Shown here piece after piece: positions 1 through 9,436 of a DNA stretch of 64,000 nucleotides. The stretch comes from Shewanella sp. MR-4. Its GTDB lineage: Bacteria; Pseudomonadota; Gammaproteobacteria; Enterobacterales; Shewanellaceae. Location: the NCBI RefSeq assembly GCF_000014685.1, contig NC_008321.1, positions 434,001 to 498,000 on the forward strand, read 5' to 3'. Both the position numbers and the translations under genes were made by a program. The notes beneath the pieces were generated by a model. It was not told where the DNA came from. It did not search any database and worked only from the letters and a program-made list of their open reading frames with translations. The stretch's first letter is position 1. Every line of letters begins with the position of its first letter.

Positions 1-23
1 AGTAAAATCGGGCTAAATAGCGC

Positions 24-764
24 TTAGAGTTTAAGGGCGTTTAGCACGGCTTTGCTGTTGGCGGCATTGGCATTGGTGACTTGGGTTATACCAAAGGCAT
101 GAGCTTGAGCTTCTACTCGGTTACTGGGGACTATGATATGACATGAGCGCAGCCATGCAAATAACTCTTTTGGCACTAGATTAATCAGATTATCCAGTAC
201 TTCACCACTCGTTATGACGATAGTATCTATCCCAAAGTCTCGCCATTGTTGACTAACAGCGGCACCATCGAGCGGCGGGCAAGCGCGTTGATAGACTTCC
301 CAATAGCGCACCTTCGCGCCTCTGGCATTCAGTTGCTCGGCGAGGGCTTCACGACCACCGACGCCACGAATGATAGTGATATGTTTACCTTGGATATGTT
401 GCAGTGCTGGCAGGGTAAGCAAGCCTTCCGTTTGCTGGCAATCGTCCGGTGCTTCGAGAGCCTCAATTCCCTTTTCTTGCAGCGCTTCCCAAGTCGCATG
501 ACCCACGGCGAAATAAGGCACGCTTGGCCAGTCTTTAACTTGGGCAGTATCGACTTTAAACGCAGCATCAGCAAAGCTCACCGCATTGGCGCTGATACAG
601 ATAACCATATCGACATCGGCTAGGGGATGTGAAGTGTCAGGTGGCAGCGGAGGCGTTGCCTCAACACAGAGGAGCGGAGTAACGCAGTGGTCGATACCCT
701 TTTCAGTTAAGGCATCGACCATGGACTGATTGCGCCCCTCGGGGCGCGTCAGTAAGACTTTCAT
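24..764 (-). CDS. hemD: Uroporphyrinogen-III synthase
   Basis: This protein of 246 residues should close and isomerise the linear tetrapyrrole hydroxymethylbilane to uroporphyrinogen III, the fourth common step of haem synthesis, in the cytoplasm. The N-terminus MKVLLTRPEGRNQ is typical of HemD, and the body carries the weakly conserved two-lobed fold of the family, with a TSGEVLDNL stretch near residue 190. I chose the ATG at 764 because it gives the usual family N-terminus. Longer in-frame starts run back into hemC. It follows hemC with 4 bases between stop and start, so the two are cotranscribed leftward. Haem genes that often follow (hemX, hemY) would lie beyond the left edge. Confidence 0.93.
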   Translation of the reverse strand: MKVLLTRPEGRNQSMVDALTEKGIDHCVTPLLCVEATPPLPPDTSHPLADVDMVICISANAVSFADAAFKVDTAQVKDWPSVPYFAVGHATWEALQEKGIEALEAPDDCQQTEGLLTLPALQHIQGKHITIIRGVGGREALAEQLNARGAKVRYWEVYQRACPPLDGAAVSQQWRDFGIDTIVITSGEVLDNLINLVPKELFAWLRSCHIIVPSNRVEAQAHAFGITQVTNANAANSKAVLNALKL

Positions 765-768
765 CGTC

Positions 769-1701
769 TTAGGCTTTTGCGTAAACAGCGTCGAGGATGC
801 TTTTGGCGCCTTTGCTGAGTAGTTCTTCAGCCAGGGCCACACCGAGTTTCGTTGCTTCGGTCTTTGGACCTGTAATCACGCCTTCGATGATTTCGCTACC
901 ATCTGGGTTACCTACGAGGCCGCGCAGTGTCATCTCATCACCGTGGATTTCGGCAAAGGCACCAATAGGTACTTGGCAGCCGCCTTCGAGGCGAGTATTC
1001 ATGGCGCGCTCGGCGATCACGCGGTAGCGAGTCTCTAAGTGTTCTAAAGGTGCTAGGAGTGCTTTTACGCGTTCATCGTTAGTGCGGCACTCGATACCGA
1101 CAGCACCTTGACCGTTGGCGGGTAAGGATTCTTCCGCAGAGATAAAGCTGGCGATACGCTCAGACAATTTCAGGCGGATTAAACCTGCAGCAGCCAGGAT
1201 AATCGCATCGTATTCGCCGTTATCGAGTTTCGCGAGGCGAGTACCGACGTTGCCACGCAGATCTTTGATAATCAGGTCTGGACGTGAGGCGCGCAGCTGG
1301 CACTGACGACGTAGGCTTGAGGTGCCGACTGTGGCGCCAAGTGGCAACTCACTGATTGACTTATAAAGGTTAGACACAAAGGCGTCGCGCGGATCTTCGC
1401 GCTCACAAATCACTTCCAGTCCTAAGCCTTCGGGGAAATCCACTGGCACGTCCTTCATCGAGTGCACAGCGATATCGGCTTGGTCTTCCAGCATGGCGAC
1501 TTCGAGTTCTTTTACGAACAGGCCCTTACCACCAACCTTAGCTAATGGGGTGTCTAAGATAACATCGCCCTTAGTGCTCATTGGCAATAGCTCCACCACG
1601 ATACCTGGGTGAACGCGTTCTAATTCTGCTTTAACAAATTCTGCTTGCCACATGGCCAGCGGGCTCTTGCGGGTAGCGATACGTATGCGGTTTTCAGACA
1701 T
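769..1701 (-). CDS. hemC: Hydroxymethylbilane synthase (porphobilinogen deaminase)
   Basis: This 310-residue cytoplasmic enzyme joins four porphobilinogen molecules into hydroxymethylbilane, the substrate of HemD. The N-terminus (IRIATRKSPLAMWQAEFV) is the classic HemC start. The segment LEGGCQVPIGA near residue 240 carries the cysteine that holds the dipyrromethane cofactor. The arginine-rich pocket (SSLRRQCQLRA) and the DLRGNVGTRL motif are intact. The length matches the family (about 310). It is the first gene of a hemC-hemD unit and is divergent from cyaA across about 200 bases, the same arrangement as in enterobacteria. Confidence 0.97.
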   Translation of the reverse strand: MSENRIRIATRKSPLAMWQAEFVKAELERVHPGIVVELLPMSTKGDVILDTPLAKVGGKGLFVKELEVAMLEDQADIAVHSMKDVPVDFPEGLGLEVICEREDPRDAFVSNLYKSISELPLGATVGTSSLRRQCQLRASRPDLIIKDLRGNVGTRLAKLDNGEYDAIILAAAGLIRLKLSERIASFISAEESLPANGQGAVGIECRTNDERVKALLAPLEHLETRYRVIAERAMNTRLEGGCQVPIGAFAEIHGDEMTLRGLVGNPDGSEIIEGVITGPKTEATKLGVALAEELLSKGAKSILDAVYAKA

Positions 1702-1903
1702 GCCTAGTTTCCATCCGAGATCTTAGTTGCGCCAATGCTAACATTGGCTATTCGTGAATGTAAGGAAGGCGTATCGATTCTTTGAAGTCGGCGGCGTTCT
1801 AAATTGGCTTAAAGTGTGACGAACTTCTCATTTGGTTGCTCAACTTTGCAAAAGTGTTAACATGAGCACACTTCTTACTCGTGCTTAAGTGTCGTGTTCT
1901 TGG

Positions 1904-4318
1904 ATGGATCAGCAAGGTCAATTTCCTGATATTGCAGAAAGACTTAATCAAGTTCGTATCGCACGAGCTTTAGCCTTGTTGTCGCCGCTTCAAAAGCATT
2001 TGTTCCGTTTGATCCCCTTCCTTATTCAGCAGAATAGCGTCCAGTATCCCGGCTTTGTCGATGCCGACACGCCGTGTGGGATCCAAGGTTATCGTCCTGA
2101 TTCACTTGAGGCACAGGCCTGTGATGTATTTAAGCTCCCCTTTATTGCCAGCGAGGTTGAAAATCCGGCCTTTGAAGGCGTTTACGCTATGGGTAGCACG
2201 GCCAGTTTTGGCCAGAATGCCAAGAGTGATGTGGATGTATGGCTAGTGCACCATGCACAGCTGTGTGATGAGGACTTAGCCTTAATCAAATTAAAAGCCG
2301 AGCGTTTAACTGCTTGGTTTGCCGAATATCAATTTGAGGTGAACTTTTACTTAGTTCACCCGCTGCAATTTTCTGGCGATAAATCGCAGCGTTCCGGTTG
2401 CCAATCGTCGATGGCCCATGAGCACAGCGGCAGTACGCAACATTGGTTATTACTTGAGGAGTTTTATCGCAGCCAAATTCGGTTAGCGGGTAAAACCATT
2501 GCATGGTGGCCCGATGCCAAGCTTAATCCTGAGCTGTTGTACCTAGGTAATGTGCACGAGCTACCGGCGAGTGAGTACTTTGGAGCGTCGCTGTGGCAGC
2601 TCTATAAAGGCCTTAATAAACCCCATAAGGCGTTGATAAAAGTACTGCTACTGGAAGCCTACGCGAGTGAATATCCTCACTCGCAGCTGTTGTGCGACAG
2701 GTTATGGCAAAAGACCTTAGCGGGGGATTTCTCCACCTCTAACGATGCCTATTACGCGATTTATGAGGTCATCGAAGCCTATCTATTAAAGCAGAATGAT
2801 AATCGTCGACTTGAGATTGTGCGCCGCTGTTTTTATCTCAAATGTGGCGTGTATTTAAGTATCGCGGATCAAGGCAAAGACTGGCGCTACGCCAAAATGC
2901 AAAAGCTAGTGCAAGAATGGCAGTGGCCCGACAGCTTAATTTCGACCTTAGATGACTGTGAGCATTGGCATAGCGGACAATTGAACTGGTTCAATGAACA
3001 GCTCAACGAGTTGCTGCTGGCGAGTTACCAAACGCTGCTGCGCTTCGCCTCGACCCATGAGTTGAATGAGGGGCTCAGGATTGAAGAGTTGGGGATGCTC
3101 ACCCGCAAGTTGCACACTTACTTCAGCCAAGATGAAGATCAAATTGCTAAGTTAAATCTGCTCTGGAGTCGCTCGGTCGCCGAATCTGAAGTGACCATGG
3201 TGTCTAGCGCCAAGGAAAACCAATATTACCTTTATCGTCAGGGGCCAAAGCCGCAAAATCTGTTGGGCGAATCGGCGATATGTAAGGGGAAAACTCCCTC
3301 AGCATTGATGATCTGGGCCTGCTTGAACGGCGTGTCGACGCCAGAAACCAAATGGTATGAGTTTGGCCAGAGTAAGGTTAAGTCTCGGCGCCTAACCGAG
3401 GCGGCGCGGCGGCTCTTGAACTTTATCGACCACGACTGGCGGGTGTCGAAACTCGACCTATGCCAGCCCTGGCATTTTAGAAAGCTGATTTTTGTTCTTA
3501 ATCTCGACTGCGACCCTACCGTCCACTGGCATGGGCAAGAGATGATGGTCGATGTGATGAATGCCAACGTGTTTTCATTGGGCCGTAAGAAGGAAAATAT
3601 GCTCGGCGCCCTCGATGCCATCTGTCTCAATAGTTGGGGAGAGTGGCAATGCCACCGTTTTGAGGGCGAAACCGCAGTATTGCAGGCGCTATCGTTTGTC
3701 ACACCGGGATTAAGGCGAGCGACCCATCCGGTGGATATGGATGTGATTAGCTGCTCACAAAAACTCAGGCCTCAGCTTAAGTTAGCGGTGAAAAACCTGC
3801 TGAAACAAACTGTGCGCCTATGTCAGCAAGTGCAACAATCGAGCACTTTAGTGCAGCCGCTGCAAATCAGTCATACCCGTTATGGGATCTTCTTTAACCC
3901 CTTGGGGATGGCGTATCAGGACTTGAGTGATGCTAAATCCTTCTATCAGCAGTTGTCACGCAGTCATTTGGTGCAATTGCCTCGGCCCGAGTTGGGCGAC
4001 GATCCTTTTTCGAGTATGCCAAAAATTATTCAGAACTTCGCGGCTAAAGGAGCGATTCAATATTTTCTGCGCCAGCGGCCCGAAAGTTTGGATGTGTTTA
4101 TTCTCGATGAAGATAATCAGCTCAGCCATTATGTGCAGCCTGGCTCGAATATGATGGAGTTGGTGAACAAAGTGAGTCATCACTATGTATTTGATGAGTA
4201 TTATGCTTCGAAGGCGAGGTTTAATATTCCGCAGTTTTTCCATCTCGTGCGGGTAGCGGGCGAGTTGACTGTCATGCCCTTTGGGGTCGATATCAATAAC
4301 GCTAACGTGGAGTTTTAA
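1904..4318 (+). CDS. cyaA: Class I adenylate cyclase
   Basis: CyaA makes cyclic AMP from ATP and so feeds CRP control. In Shewanella, CRP is tied to anaerobic respiration (family and genus knowledge). The protein is about 804 residues. The N-terminal catalytic half has the nucleotidyltransferase signature GSTASFG near residue 97, followed by the DVDVW pair of metal-binding aspartates. The C-terminal half is the regulatory domain. I prefer the ATG at 1904 because the distance to the LNQVRIARAL segment matches the enterobacterial protein. A GTG at 1889 would add five residues, and neither start has a strong ribosome site. It is divergent from hemC. Confidence 0.93.
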   Translation: MDQQGQFPDIAERLNQVRIARALALLSPLQKHLFRLIPFLIQQNSVQYPGFVDADTPCGIQGYRPDSLEAQACDVFKLPFIASEVENPAFEGVYAMGSTASFGQNAKSDVDVWLVHHAQLCDEDLALIKLKAERLTAWFAEYQFEVNFYLVHPLQFSGDKSQRSGCQSSMAHEHSGSTQHWLLLEEFYRSQIRLAGKTIAWWPDAKLNPELLYLGNVHELPASEYFGASLWQLYKGLNKPHKALIKVLLLEAYASEYPHSQLLCDRLWQKTLAGDFSTSNDAYYAIYEVIEAYLLKQNDNRRLEIVRRCFYLKCGVYLSIADQGKDWRYAKMQKLVQEWQWPDSLISTLDDCEHWHSGQLNWFNEQLNELLLASYQTLLRFASTHELNEGLRIEELGMLTRKLHTYFSQDEDQIAKLNLLWSRSVAESEVTMVSSAKENQYYLYRQGPKPQNLLGESAICKGKTPSALMIWACLNGVSTPETKWYEFGQSKVKSRRLTEAARRLLNFIDHDWRVSKLDLCQPWHFRKLIFVLNLDCDPTVHWHGQEMMVDVMNANVFSLGRKKENMLGALDAICLNSWGEWQCHRFEGETAVLQALSFVTPGLRRATHPVDMDVISCSQKLRPQLKLAVKNLLKQTVRLCQQVQQSSTLVQPLQISHTRYGIFFNPLGMAYQDLSDAKSFYQQLSRSHLVQLPRPELGDDPFSSMPKIIQNFAAKGAIQYFLRQRPESLDVFILDEDNQLSHYVQPGSNMMELVNKVSHHYVFDEYYASKARFNIPQFFHLVRVAGELTVMPFGVDINNANVEF

Positions 4319-4340
4319 GCGGGAATAGCTCCCGCTTGTT
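4319..4340. terminator. Hairpin between convergent cyaA and cyaY
   Basis: A 6-bp GC-rich stem (GCGGGA / TCCCGC, loop ATAGC) starts right after the cyaA stop codon. The following TTGTT is a poor T-run, so it may be a weak intrinsic terminator or an RNA 3' end stabiliser. It lies between the convergent ends of cyaA and cyaY. Confidence 0.45.
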
Positions 4341-4357
4341 AAAGCTGCACGCGCTTA

Positions 4358-4687
4358 TTAGAAGCTCAGTGCGATACCGCTCTGGCGAAGGATTGAGTCC
4401 TGTACAAAGGGCATAAACTCGCCACCATTACGGCCATCAATCCATTTACCATCAACAAAACCAAAGTGATAGCCACCGAAACGGGTTGCAACCCAAATCT
4501 CATGCAAAGGCTCTTGTTTGTTGATAACAATTTTCGAACCATCGACAAATTCCAGCTGTAACACGTTACCGCTGGCATCAATATCGACATCGGCGTCTTG
4601 TTCATCAATTGCGGTTTCGATAGCGGTCTCTATCGCTTGGAACATGTCATCGGCGAGCTGGTGAAATTCTGTATCTGTCATGGCCAT
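4358..4687 (-). CDS. cyaY: Iron donor / frataxin-like protein CyaY
   Basis: CyaY is the bacterial frataxin, an acidic cytoplasmic protein that binds iron and modulates IscS during Fe-S cluster assembly. The 109-residue product has the typical start TDTEFHQLADDMFQAIE, a strongly acidic first helix and the conserved sheet GSKIVINKQEPLHEIWVA followed by GGYHF and a W-x-D-R-x-G type stretch. The start could be the first ATG (4687) or the one two codons later. It is convergent with cyaA and divergent from lptM, as in E. coli. Confidence 0.95.
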   Translation of the reverse strand: MAMTDTEFHQLADDMFQAIETAIETAIDEQDADVDIDASGNVLQLEFVDGSKIVINKQEPLHEIWVATRFGGYHFGFVDGKWIDGRNGGEFMPFVQDSILRQSGIALSF

Positions 4688-4754
4688 GCATTTCTGTCCT
4701 TTGCTTTCGTCAAGATGGGTGCGATTATAAGGCTATTAGTCACCAGATGCACAG

Positions 4755-4949
4755 ATGTTGAGAAAAATGAGACTGTTTTTATTGTTATTGCTTGGTAGCC
4801 TATTCATTACAGCATGCGGTCAAAAAGGCCCCCTGTATAAATCCTCTCCCGCAGAGGTGAGTCAGCCTACAGAAATTAAGGCGCCGAAGAGTGAGGCAAC
4901 CCCTGCCGAGCCGGCGGAGCCTCAAGCTGAAACTGAAAAAACACAATAA
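4755..4949 (+). CDS. lptM: Small lipoprotein LptM (YifL-like)
   Basis: A 64-residue lipoprotein. Its N-terminal signal is followed by the lipobox ITAC (lipidated Cys near residue 21) and the family hallmark CGQKGPLY. LptM in E. coli binds the LptDE lipopolysaccharide translocon at the outer membrane and helps it mature. The same role is likely here. The tail is rich in Pro, Glu and Ala and probably disordered. It sits just upstream of lysA-dapF, the same place as yifL in E. coli. A start four codons further in is also possible. Confidence 0.88.
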   Translation: MLRKMRLFLLLLLGSLFITACGQKGPLYKSSPAEVSQPTEIKAPKSEATPAEPAEPQAETEKTQ

Positions 4950-4991
4950 TAATCAGCATAATTACAACAAAGCGCAGTAAGGAATCGGACA

Positions 4992-6236
4992 TTGGATCAC
5001 TTTCTCTACCAAGACAATACCCTGTACGCCGAAGGCTGTCGGGTCAATGATTTAGCCCAGCAGTATGGCACGCCATTGTATATCTATTCCCGTGCGACGC
5101 TCGAACGTCACTGGCATGCGTTTAACAATGCGGTGGCCGACCATCCACATTTAGTGTGTTACGCGGTGAAAGCCAACTCGAACTTAGCCGTGCTAAACGT
5201 CTTGGCTCGTTTAGGCAGTGGTTTTGATATTGTCTCGGGCGGAGAGTTAGCGCGGGTGATTGAAGCCGGTGGCGACCCGGCCAAAGTGGTATTTTCGGGC
5301 GTGGGTAAAACCGTTGCCGAAATGGAACAGGCACTTAACCTCGGTATTTATTGCTTTAATGTCGAATCGAGCGCCGAGCTTGAGCAGTTAAATCAGGTCG
5401 CGGGCCGCTTAGGTAAAATTGCTCCCGTGTCATTGCGGGTGAATCCCGATGTCGATGCCGGTACGCATCCTTATATTTCGACGGGCCTTAAAGAGAACAA
5501 ATTTGGTATCGCTATGGATGAGGCCGAAGTTGTATTCGCCCGTGCCCATGCGCTGCCACATTTACAGGTAAAAGGGGTCGATTGCCACATTGGTTCACAA
5601 CTGACTGAGATCCAGCCTTTCCTCGATGCGATGGACAGAATGTTAGCCCTTATCGACCGTTTGGCCGAGCAAGGCATTGTGATTGAACACTTCGATGTGG
5701 GTGGTGGTTTAGGGGTGACCTATGATGATGAAACCCCGCCACATCCTGATGTTTACGCCGCAGCCCTGCTCGCGCGTTTAGGCGATCGCAAGCTCAAGTT
5801 AATTTTCGAGCCGGGTCGTGCCATTGCCGCTAACGCGGGTATTTTCGTCACGCAGGTGCTGTACCTTAAAGAAAACAGCGATAAACGTTTTGCGATTGTC
5901 GACGGCGCGATGAACGACTTAATTCGTCCCGCACTCTATAGCGCTTGGCAAAATATCATTCCGGTAAATCCAAGGGATGAACAAGCGCAAGTATTTGATA
6001 TCGTAGGGCCTGTGTGCGAAACCGGTGACTTTTTAGGTAAAGACAGAGCACTTGCGATTGCGGCAGGGGATTTATTGGTTGTGCGCTCGAGCGGTGCCTA
6101 CGGTTTTGCCATGGCCTCTAACTATAACACTCGTCCCCGTGCGGCCGAGGTGATGGTCGATGGTGACAAGGCTTATCTGGTGCGTGAGCGAGAAAAATTA
6201 GCGCAGCTCTGGCAAGGTGAGCAACTCCTGCCGTAA
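4992..6236 (+). CDS. lysA: Diaminopimelate decarboxylase
   Basis: LysA removes CO2 from meso-diaminopimelate to make L-lysine, the last step of the pathway. The 414-residue PLP enzyme has the cofactor lysine in CYAVKANSN (about residue 60), the GVDCHIGSQL motif, the HFDVGGGLGV glycine loop, EPGRAIAANAG, and the active-site CETGDFLG near the C-terminus. The start is a TTG with a good upstream GGAA ribosome site eight bases away; no better ATG is present. The gene lies between lptM and dapF, an order seen in many gammaproteobacteria but not E. coli, so the two enzymes that make and use meso-DAP are adjacent. Confidence 0.96.
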   Translation: MDHFLYQDNTLYAEGCRVNDLAQQYGTPLYIYSRATLERHWHAFNNAVADHPHLVCYAVKANSNLAVLNVLARLGSGFDIVSGGELARVIEAGGDPAKVVFSGVGKTVAEMEQALNLGIYCFNVESSAELEQLNQVAGRLGKIAPVSLRVNPDVDAGTHPYISTGLKENKFGIAMDEAEVVFARAHALPHLQVKGVDCHIGSQLTEIQPFLDAMDRMLALIDRLAEQGIVIEHFDVGGGLGVTYDDETPPHPDVYAAALLARLGDRKLKLIFEPGRAIAANAGIFVTQVLYLKENSDKRFAIVDGAMNDLIRPALYSAWQNIIPVNPRDEQAQVFDIVGPVCETGDFLGKDRALAIAAGDLLVVRSSGAYGFAMASNYNTRPRAAEVMVDGDKAYLVREREKLAQLWQGEQLLP

Positions 6237-6306
6237 ACTAGAAAATTATATTGATTCAGGCGCTTGGCTAGTTAATGGCGGCGCCTAGGCTTAAAGGATA
6301 AGTATC

Positions 6307-7134
6307 TTGATCCAATTCACTAAGATGCACGGACTGGGCAACGATTTTATGGTGGTCGATGGTGTCACGCAGAACGTGTTCTTTTCGCCTGAGCAGATCC
6401 GCCGTTTAGCCGACCGTAACTTTGGTGTCGGTTTCGATCAACTTTTACTGGTTGAGCCGCCCTATGATCCCGATTTGGATTTTCACTATCGTATCTTTAA
6501 TGCCGACGGTGGTGAGGTCGAAAACTGCGGCAATGGCGCCCGTTGTTTTGCGCGCTTTGTTCGTAATAAAGGGCTGACGAATAAGAATAAAATTCGTGTA
6601 AGTACCTCGGCGGGTAAGATGACTCTGCGCCTCGAACGTGACGGTACTGTGACTGTGAATATGGGCGTGCCTGTGCTCGATCCTAGCCAAATTCCTTTCA
6701 AAGCCAAGAAGGCCGAAAAAACCTATCTGCTGCAAACGTCGCAACAAACCTTTTTATGTGGCGCGGCGTCGATGGGTAACCCCCATTGCGTGCTCGATGT
6801 GGAAGATGTTGCTAACGCTAATGTCGCCGAGATTGGTGCACTGCTCACTAAGCATGAGCGTTTTCCGCGCGGAGTAAACGTCGGCTTTATGCAGGTAGTG
6901 AACTCGGGCCATATCAAGCTTAGAGTTTATGAACGCGGTGCGGCCGAGACTTTAGCCTGTGGTACTGGGGCTTGTGCCGCTGTGGTGGTTGGGCAAATCC
7001 AAGGCAAACTCGATCAACAGGTACGTGTCGACTTGCCCGGGGGCACCTTAACCATCAATTGGGAAGGCGAAGGCAAACCCCTGTGGATGACGGGGCCAGC
7101 GCAGCACGTTTACGATGGACAAATTCAGTTATGA
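6307..7134 (+). CDS. dapF: Diaminopimelate epimerase
   Basis: DapF turns LL-diaminopimelate into meso-diaminopimelate, needed for both lysine and peptidoglycan. The 275-residue protein has both catalytic cysteines in their motifs, ENCGNGARC (Cys about 74) and LACGTGACA (Cys about 218), and the N-terminal KMHGLGNDF. Translation starts at TTG 6307 behind AAGGAT; the family N-terminus demands this start. It follows lysA by 70 bases and overlaps the next gene by ATGA. Confidence 0.97.
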   Translation: MIQFTKMHGLGNDFMVVDGVTQNVFFSPEQIRRLADRNFGVGFDQLLLVEPPYDPDLDFHYRIFNADGGEVENCGNGARCFARFVRNKGLTNKNKIRVSTSAGKMTLRLERDGTVTVNMGVPVLDPSQIPFKAKKAEKTYLLQTSQQTFLCGAASMGNPHCVLDVEDVANANVAEIGALLTKHERFPRGVNVGFMQVVNSGHIKLRVYERGAAETLACGTGACAAVVVGQIQGKLDQQVRVDLPGGTLTINWEGEGKPLWMTGPAQHVYDGQIQL

Positions 7135-7766
7135 CCGAGCCTTTGATGCCGCAGACCGATCTTCCCTTCGATGAGTTGATTATTCGCGAGTACCTACTCG
7201 ATAACCCAGACTTTTTTAATCGTTATCCCGAGCTGTTACTTGCGATGCGCTTACCCCATTCGGAGCGCGGCGCGATTTCCTTGGTCGAGCGTCGTCAAGA
7301 GTTACTGCGCCAACGGGTTGGGCAACTCGAAGAAGAAATCACCAGTCTGCTGGCGATGGCAGCGCGCAATGAAAAGATATTCCTCTTTAATACCGAGCTG
7401 TCTTTTAAATTACTCAATTGCGTTAATTTAGAAGCCCTTAAAGAAGTGCTGGCCGATAGTTTAAAGACGCAGTTTAATTTTACCCATGTGCGCCTGATCA
7501 GCGTGTTAGATGCTGATGTGGAGATGCAAGTGATTTGGGCTCAGCGTTTGCGCAAGGATTACTACTTTGGCCGGTTAACCCAGCAAGAAGCGAAACGCCT
7601 GTTTGGTAGCGAAGTGGGCTCTGTCGCGTTAGTGAAATTAGCCGATGAGATCCCGATGATTTTTGCCGTTGCTAGCCAAGATGCGGCGCATTTCCATCCC
7701 GATATGGACAATATGTTGCTCGAACAATTGCGCCGATTACTCGCACATATGCTGGCCAAGCTTTAA
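7131..7766 (+). CDS. DUF484 family protein (YigA-like)
   Basis: A 211-residue cytoplasmic protein of the DUF484 family. A short N-terminal helical region (EYLLDNPDFFNRYPELL) precedes a coiled stretch (LVERRQELLRQRVGQLEEEI) and a GAF-like C-terminal half. Its function is not established; the neighbourhood with dapF and xerC is conserved in many gammaproteobacteria. The start codon overlaps the dapF stop as ATGA, pointing to translational coupling. Confidence 0.88.
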   Translation: MTEPLMPQTDLPFDELIIREYLLDNPDFFNRYPELLLAMRLPHSERGAISLVERRQELLRQRVGQLEEEITSLLAMAARNEKIFLFNTELSFKLLNCVNLEALKEVLADSLKTQFNFTHVRLISVLDADVEMQVIWAQRLRKDYYFGRLTQQEAKRLFGSEVGSVALVKLADEIPMIFAVASQDAAHFHPDMDNMLLEQLRRLLAHMLAKL

Positions 7767-7814
7767 GGTACATGGTTCGCCTTGCCTCAATTGCATAATG
7801 ATGAGGAGATGGAG

Positions 7815-8714
7815 ATGACCCCGCAGTGTCAGTCCTATTTGCAGCAGTTTGAAACCTATATGCAGTCTGAGCGCCAGTTATCGGCGCATACGGTTCGCAA
7901 TTATATGTACGAATTGCAGCGGGGAAGCGAGTTACTGCCAGAGGGCGTCGATCTGCTCAATGTGGGTCGTGAGCATTGGCAACAGGTGCTTGCTAAGCTG
8001 CATCGCAAGGGCTTGAGCCCGCGCTCGCTATCATTGTGGTTGTCGGCCATCAAACAGTGGGGAGAATTTTTATTGCGCTCAGGCGTGATTGAACTTAATC
8101 CTGCCAAGGGGCTGAGTGCGCCCAAACAAGCCAAACCGTTACCGAAGAATATCGATGTCGATTCTATCTCGCATCTGCTCGCGATTGAGGGCAATGATCC
8201 GCTGACCCTGCGTGATAAAGCCATTATGGAGCTGTTTTACTCTAGTGGATTGCGCTTGGCTGAACTGGCGGCGCTGGACTTATCCAGCGTGCAATACGAC
8301 CAGCATGAAGTGCGCGTGTTAGGCAAAGGCAACAAAGAGCGCATCGTCCCCGTTGGGCGTTACGCCATAGAGGCCATCAGTGCTTGGCTTAAGTGCCGCA
8401 AACAAATTTCCTGTGAAGATAATGCATTGTTTGTCACGGAGAAGGGCAAGCGTTTGTCCCATCGCAGTATTCAGGCGCGCATGAGCAAATGGGGTCAGGA
8501 GCAGGCGCTTTCTATGCGGGTGCATCCCCATAAGTTACGCCATTCCTTTGCGACGCACATGCTGGAATCCAGTGCCGATTTGCGGGCGGTGCAGGAATTA
8601 TTGGGTCACGAAAACCTGTCGACCACGCAAATTTATACCAGTTTAGATTTCCAACACTTAGCTAAGGTGTATGATAACGCCCATCCTAGAGCGAAAAAAC
8701 AACAGGATAAATAA
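7815..8714 (+). CDS. xerC: Tyrosine recombinase XerC
   Basis: XerC acts with XerD at dif, near the replication terminus, to resolve chromosome dimers. The 299-residue protein has the SAM-like N-terminal DNA-binding domain and the catalytic domain with all the usual residues: Arg in SSGLRLAEL, Lys in GKGNKER, HPHKLRHSFATHML, His in LLGHENLS and the nucleophile Tyr in TTQIYTSLDF. I prefer the ATG at 7815 because GAGGAG lies six bases upstream and the length then matches E. coli XerC (298). A TTG at 7782 or an ATG at 7809 are alternatives. It overlaps the following HAD gene by one base (TAATG). Confidence 0.96.
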   Translation: MTPQCQSYLQQFETYMQSERQLSAHTVRNYMYELQRGSELLPEGVDLLNVGREHWQQVLAKLHRKGLSPRSLSLWLSAIKQWGEFLLRSGVIELNPAKGLSAPKQAKPLPKNIDVDSISHLLAIEGNDPLTLRDKAIMELFYSSGLRLAELAALDLSSVQYDQHEVRVLGKGNKERIVPVGRYAIEAISAWLKCRKQISCEDNALFVTEKGKRLSHRSIQARMSKWGQEQALSMRVHPHKLRHSFATHMLESSADLRAVQELLGHENLSTTQIYTSLDFQHLAKVYDNAHPRAKKQQDK

Positions 8715-9436
8715 TGCGTTGTTATCTTAGACCCCAGAATATTCGTGCGATCAGCTTCGATCTCGACGATACCTTATACGATAACGAGCCTCATATTCTG
8801 AATGCCGAAGCTGAGCTAACACAGTTTTTGCATCAGGCTTTTCCGCTGACTCAGGCTTGGCAACCGCAGCAATGGCGACTGCTCAAGTTACAGTTGCTAC
8901 AGCAAAATCCAGCCTTAGCCCATGACACCTCGGCGGCGCGAATTGCGACTCTGCATAAAGGCCTTTCGCTGCTCGGTTATAGCGAGTCGGAGGCAAAACG
9001 GGGCGCGCAGGAAGGTTTGGATTGTTTTTATTTCCATCGCAGCCATTTTCAGGTTTCAGACGAAGTCTTGGCACTGCTCACGCGCTTATCGGCCCATTTT
9101 CGGTTGATTGGTATCACCAATGGTAATGTGGACGCACAACGCATTGGCTTGAGTGAGGTGTTCGAGTTTGTGCTGCATCCTGGTAGTGGTGTGCGGATGA
9201 AGCCTGCTAAAGATATGTTTTCACAAGCCTGTGAAAGGCTGGATATCGGTTTAGATGAACTGCTGCACGTGGGTGATAGTATGAATGCCGATGTTCGCGG
9301 TGCGCGCTTAGCGGGCTGCCAGTCGGTCTGGCTCAACCCGAGTTTTGGCCGCGTGGCGTCGTTGCCCATTGCTGCACTGTTACCCCATATGGAAATTGCG
9401 ACCCTCGATGCTCTGCTGGAGATCTTGTTGCCTTAA
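8714..9436 (+). CDS. yigB: HAD-superfamily hydrolase (YigB-like, FMN phosphatase type)
   Basis: A 240-residue HAD-IA phosphatase. Motif I is FDLDDTLYDN (nucleophile Asp near residue 17), motif II lies in GITNGN, motif III Lys in RMKPAKDMF, and motif IV is HVGDSMNADVRGARLAG. E. coli YigB, in the same place after xerC, dephosphorylates FMN and helps riboflavin synthesis. The same function is inferred from sequence and position. Its start overlaps the xerC stop, so it is the last gene of the lptM-lysA-dapF-DUF484-xerC-yigB unit. Confidence 0.9.
   Translation: MRCYLRPQNIRAISFDLDDTLYDNEPHILNAEAELTQFLHQAFPLTQAWQPQQWRLLKLQLLQQNPALAHDTSAARIATLHKGLSLLGYSESEAKRGAQEGLDCFYFHRSHFQVSDEVLALLTRLSAHFRLIGITNGNVDAQRIGLSEVFEFVLHPGSGVRMKPAKDMFSQACERLDIGLDELLHVGDSMNADVRGARLAGCQSVWLNPSFGRVASLPIAALLPHMEIATLDALLEILLP

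Noticed and set aside
246..623. Open frame antisense to hemD
   Set aside because: It lies wholly inside hemD on the other strand, with no ribosome site and no recognisable protein features.
6972..7130. N-terminal extension of the DUF484 protein into dapF
   Set aside because: The extension overlaps dapF out of frame and the family protein starts at the ATG overlapping the dapF stop.
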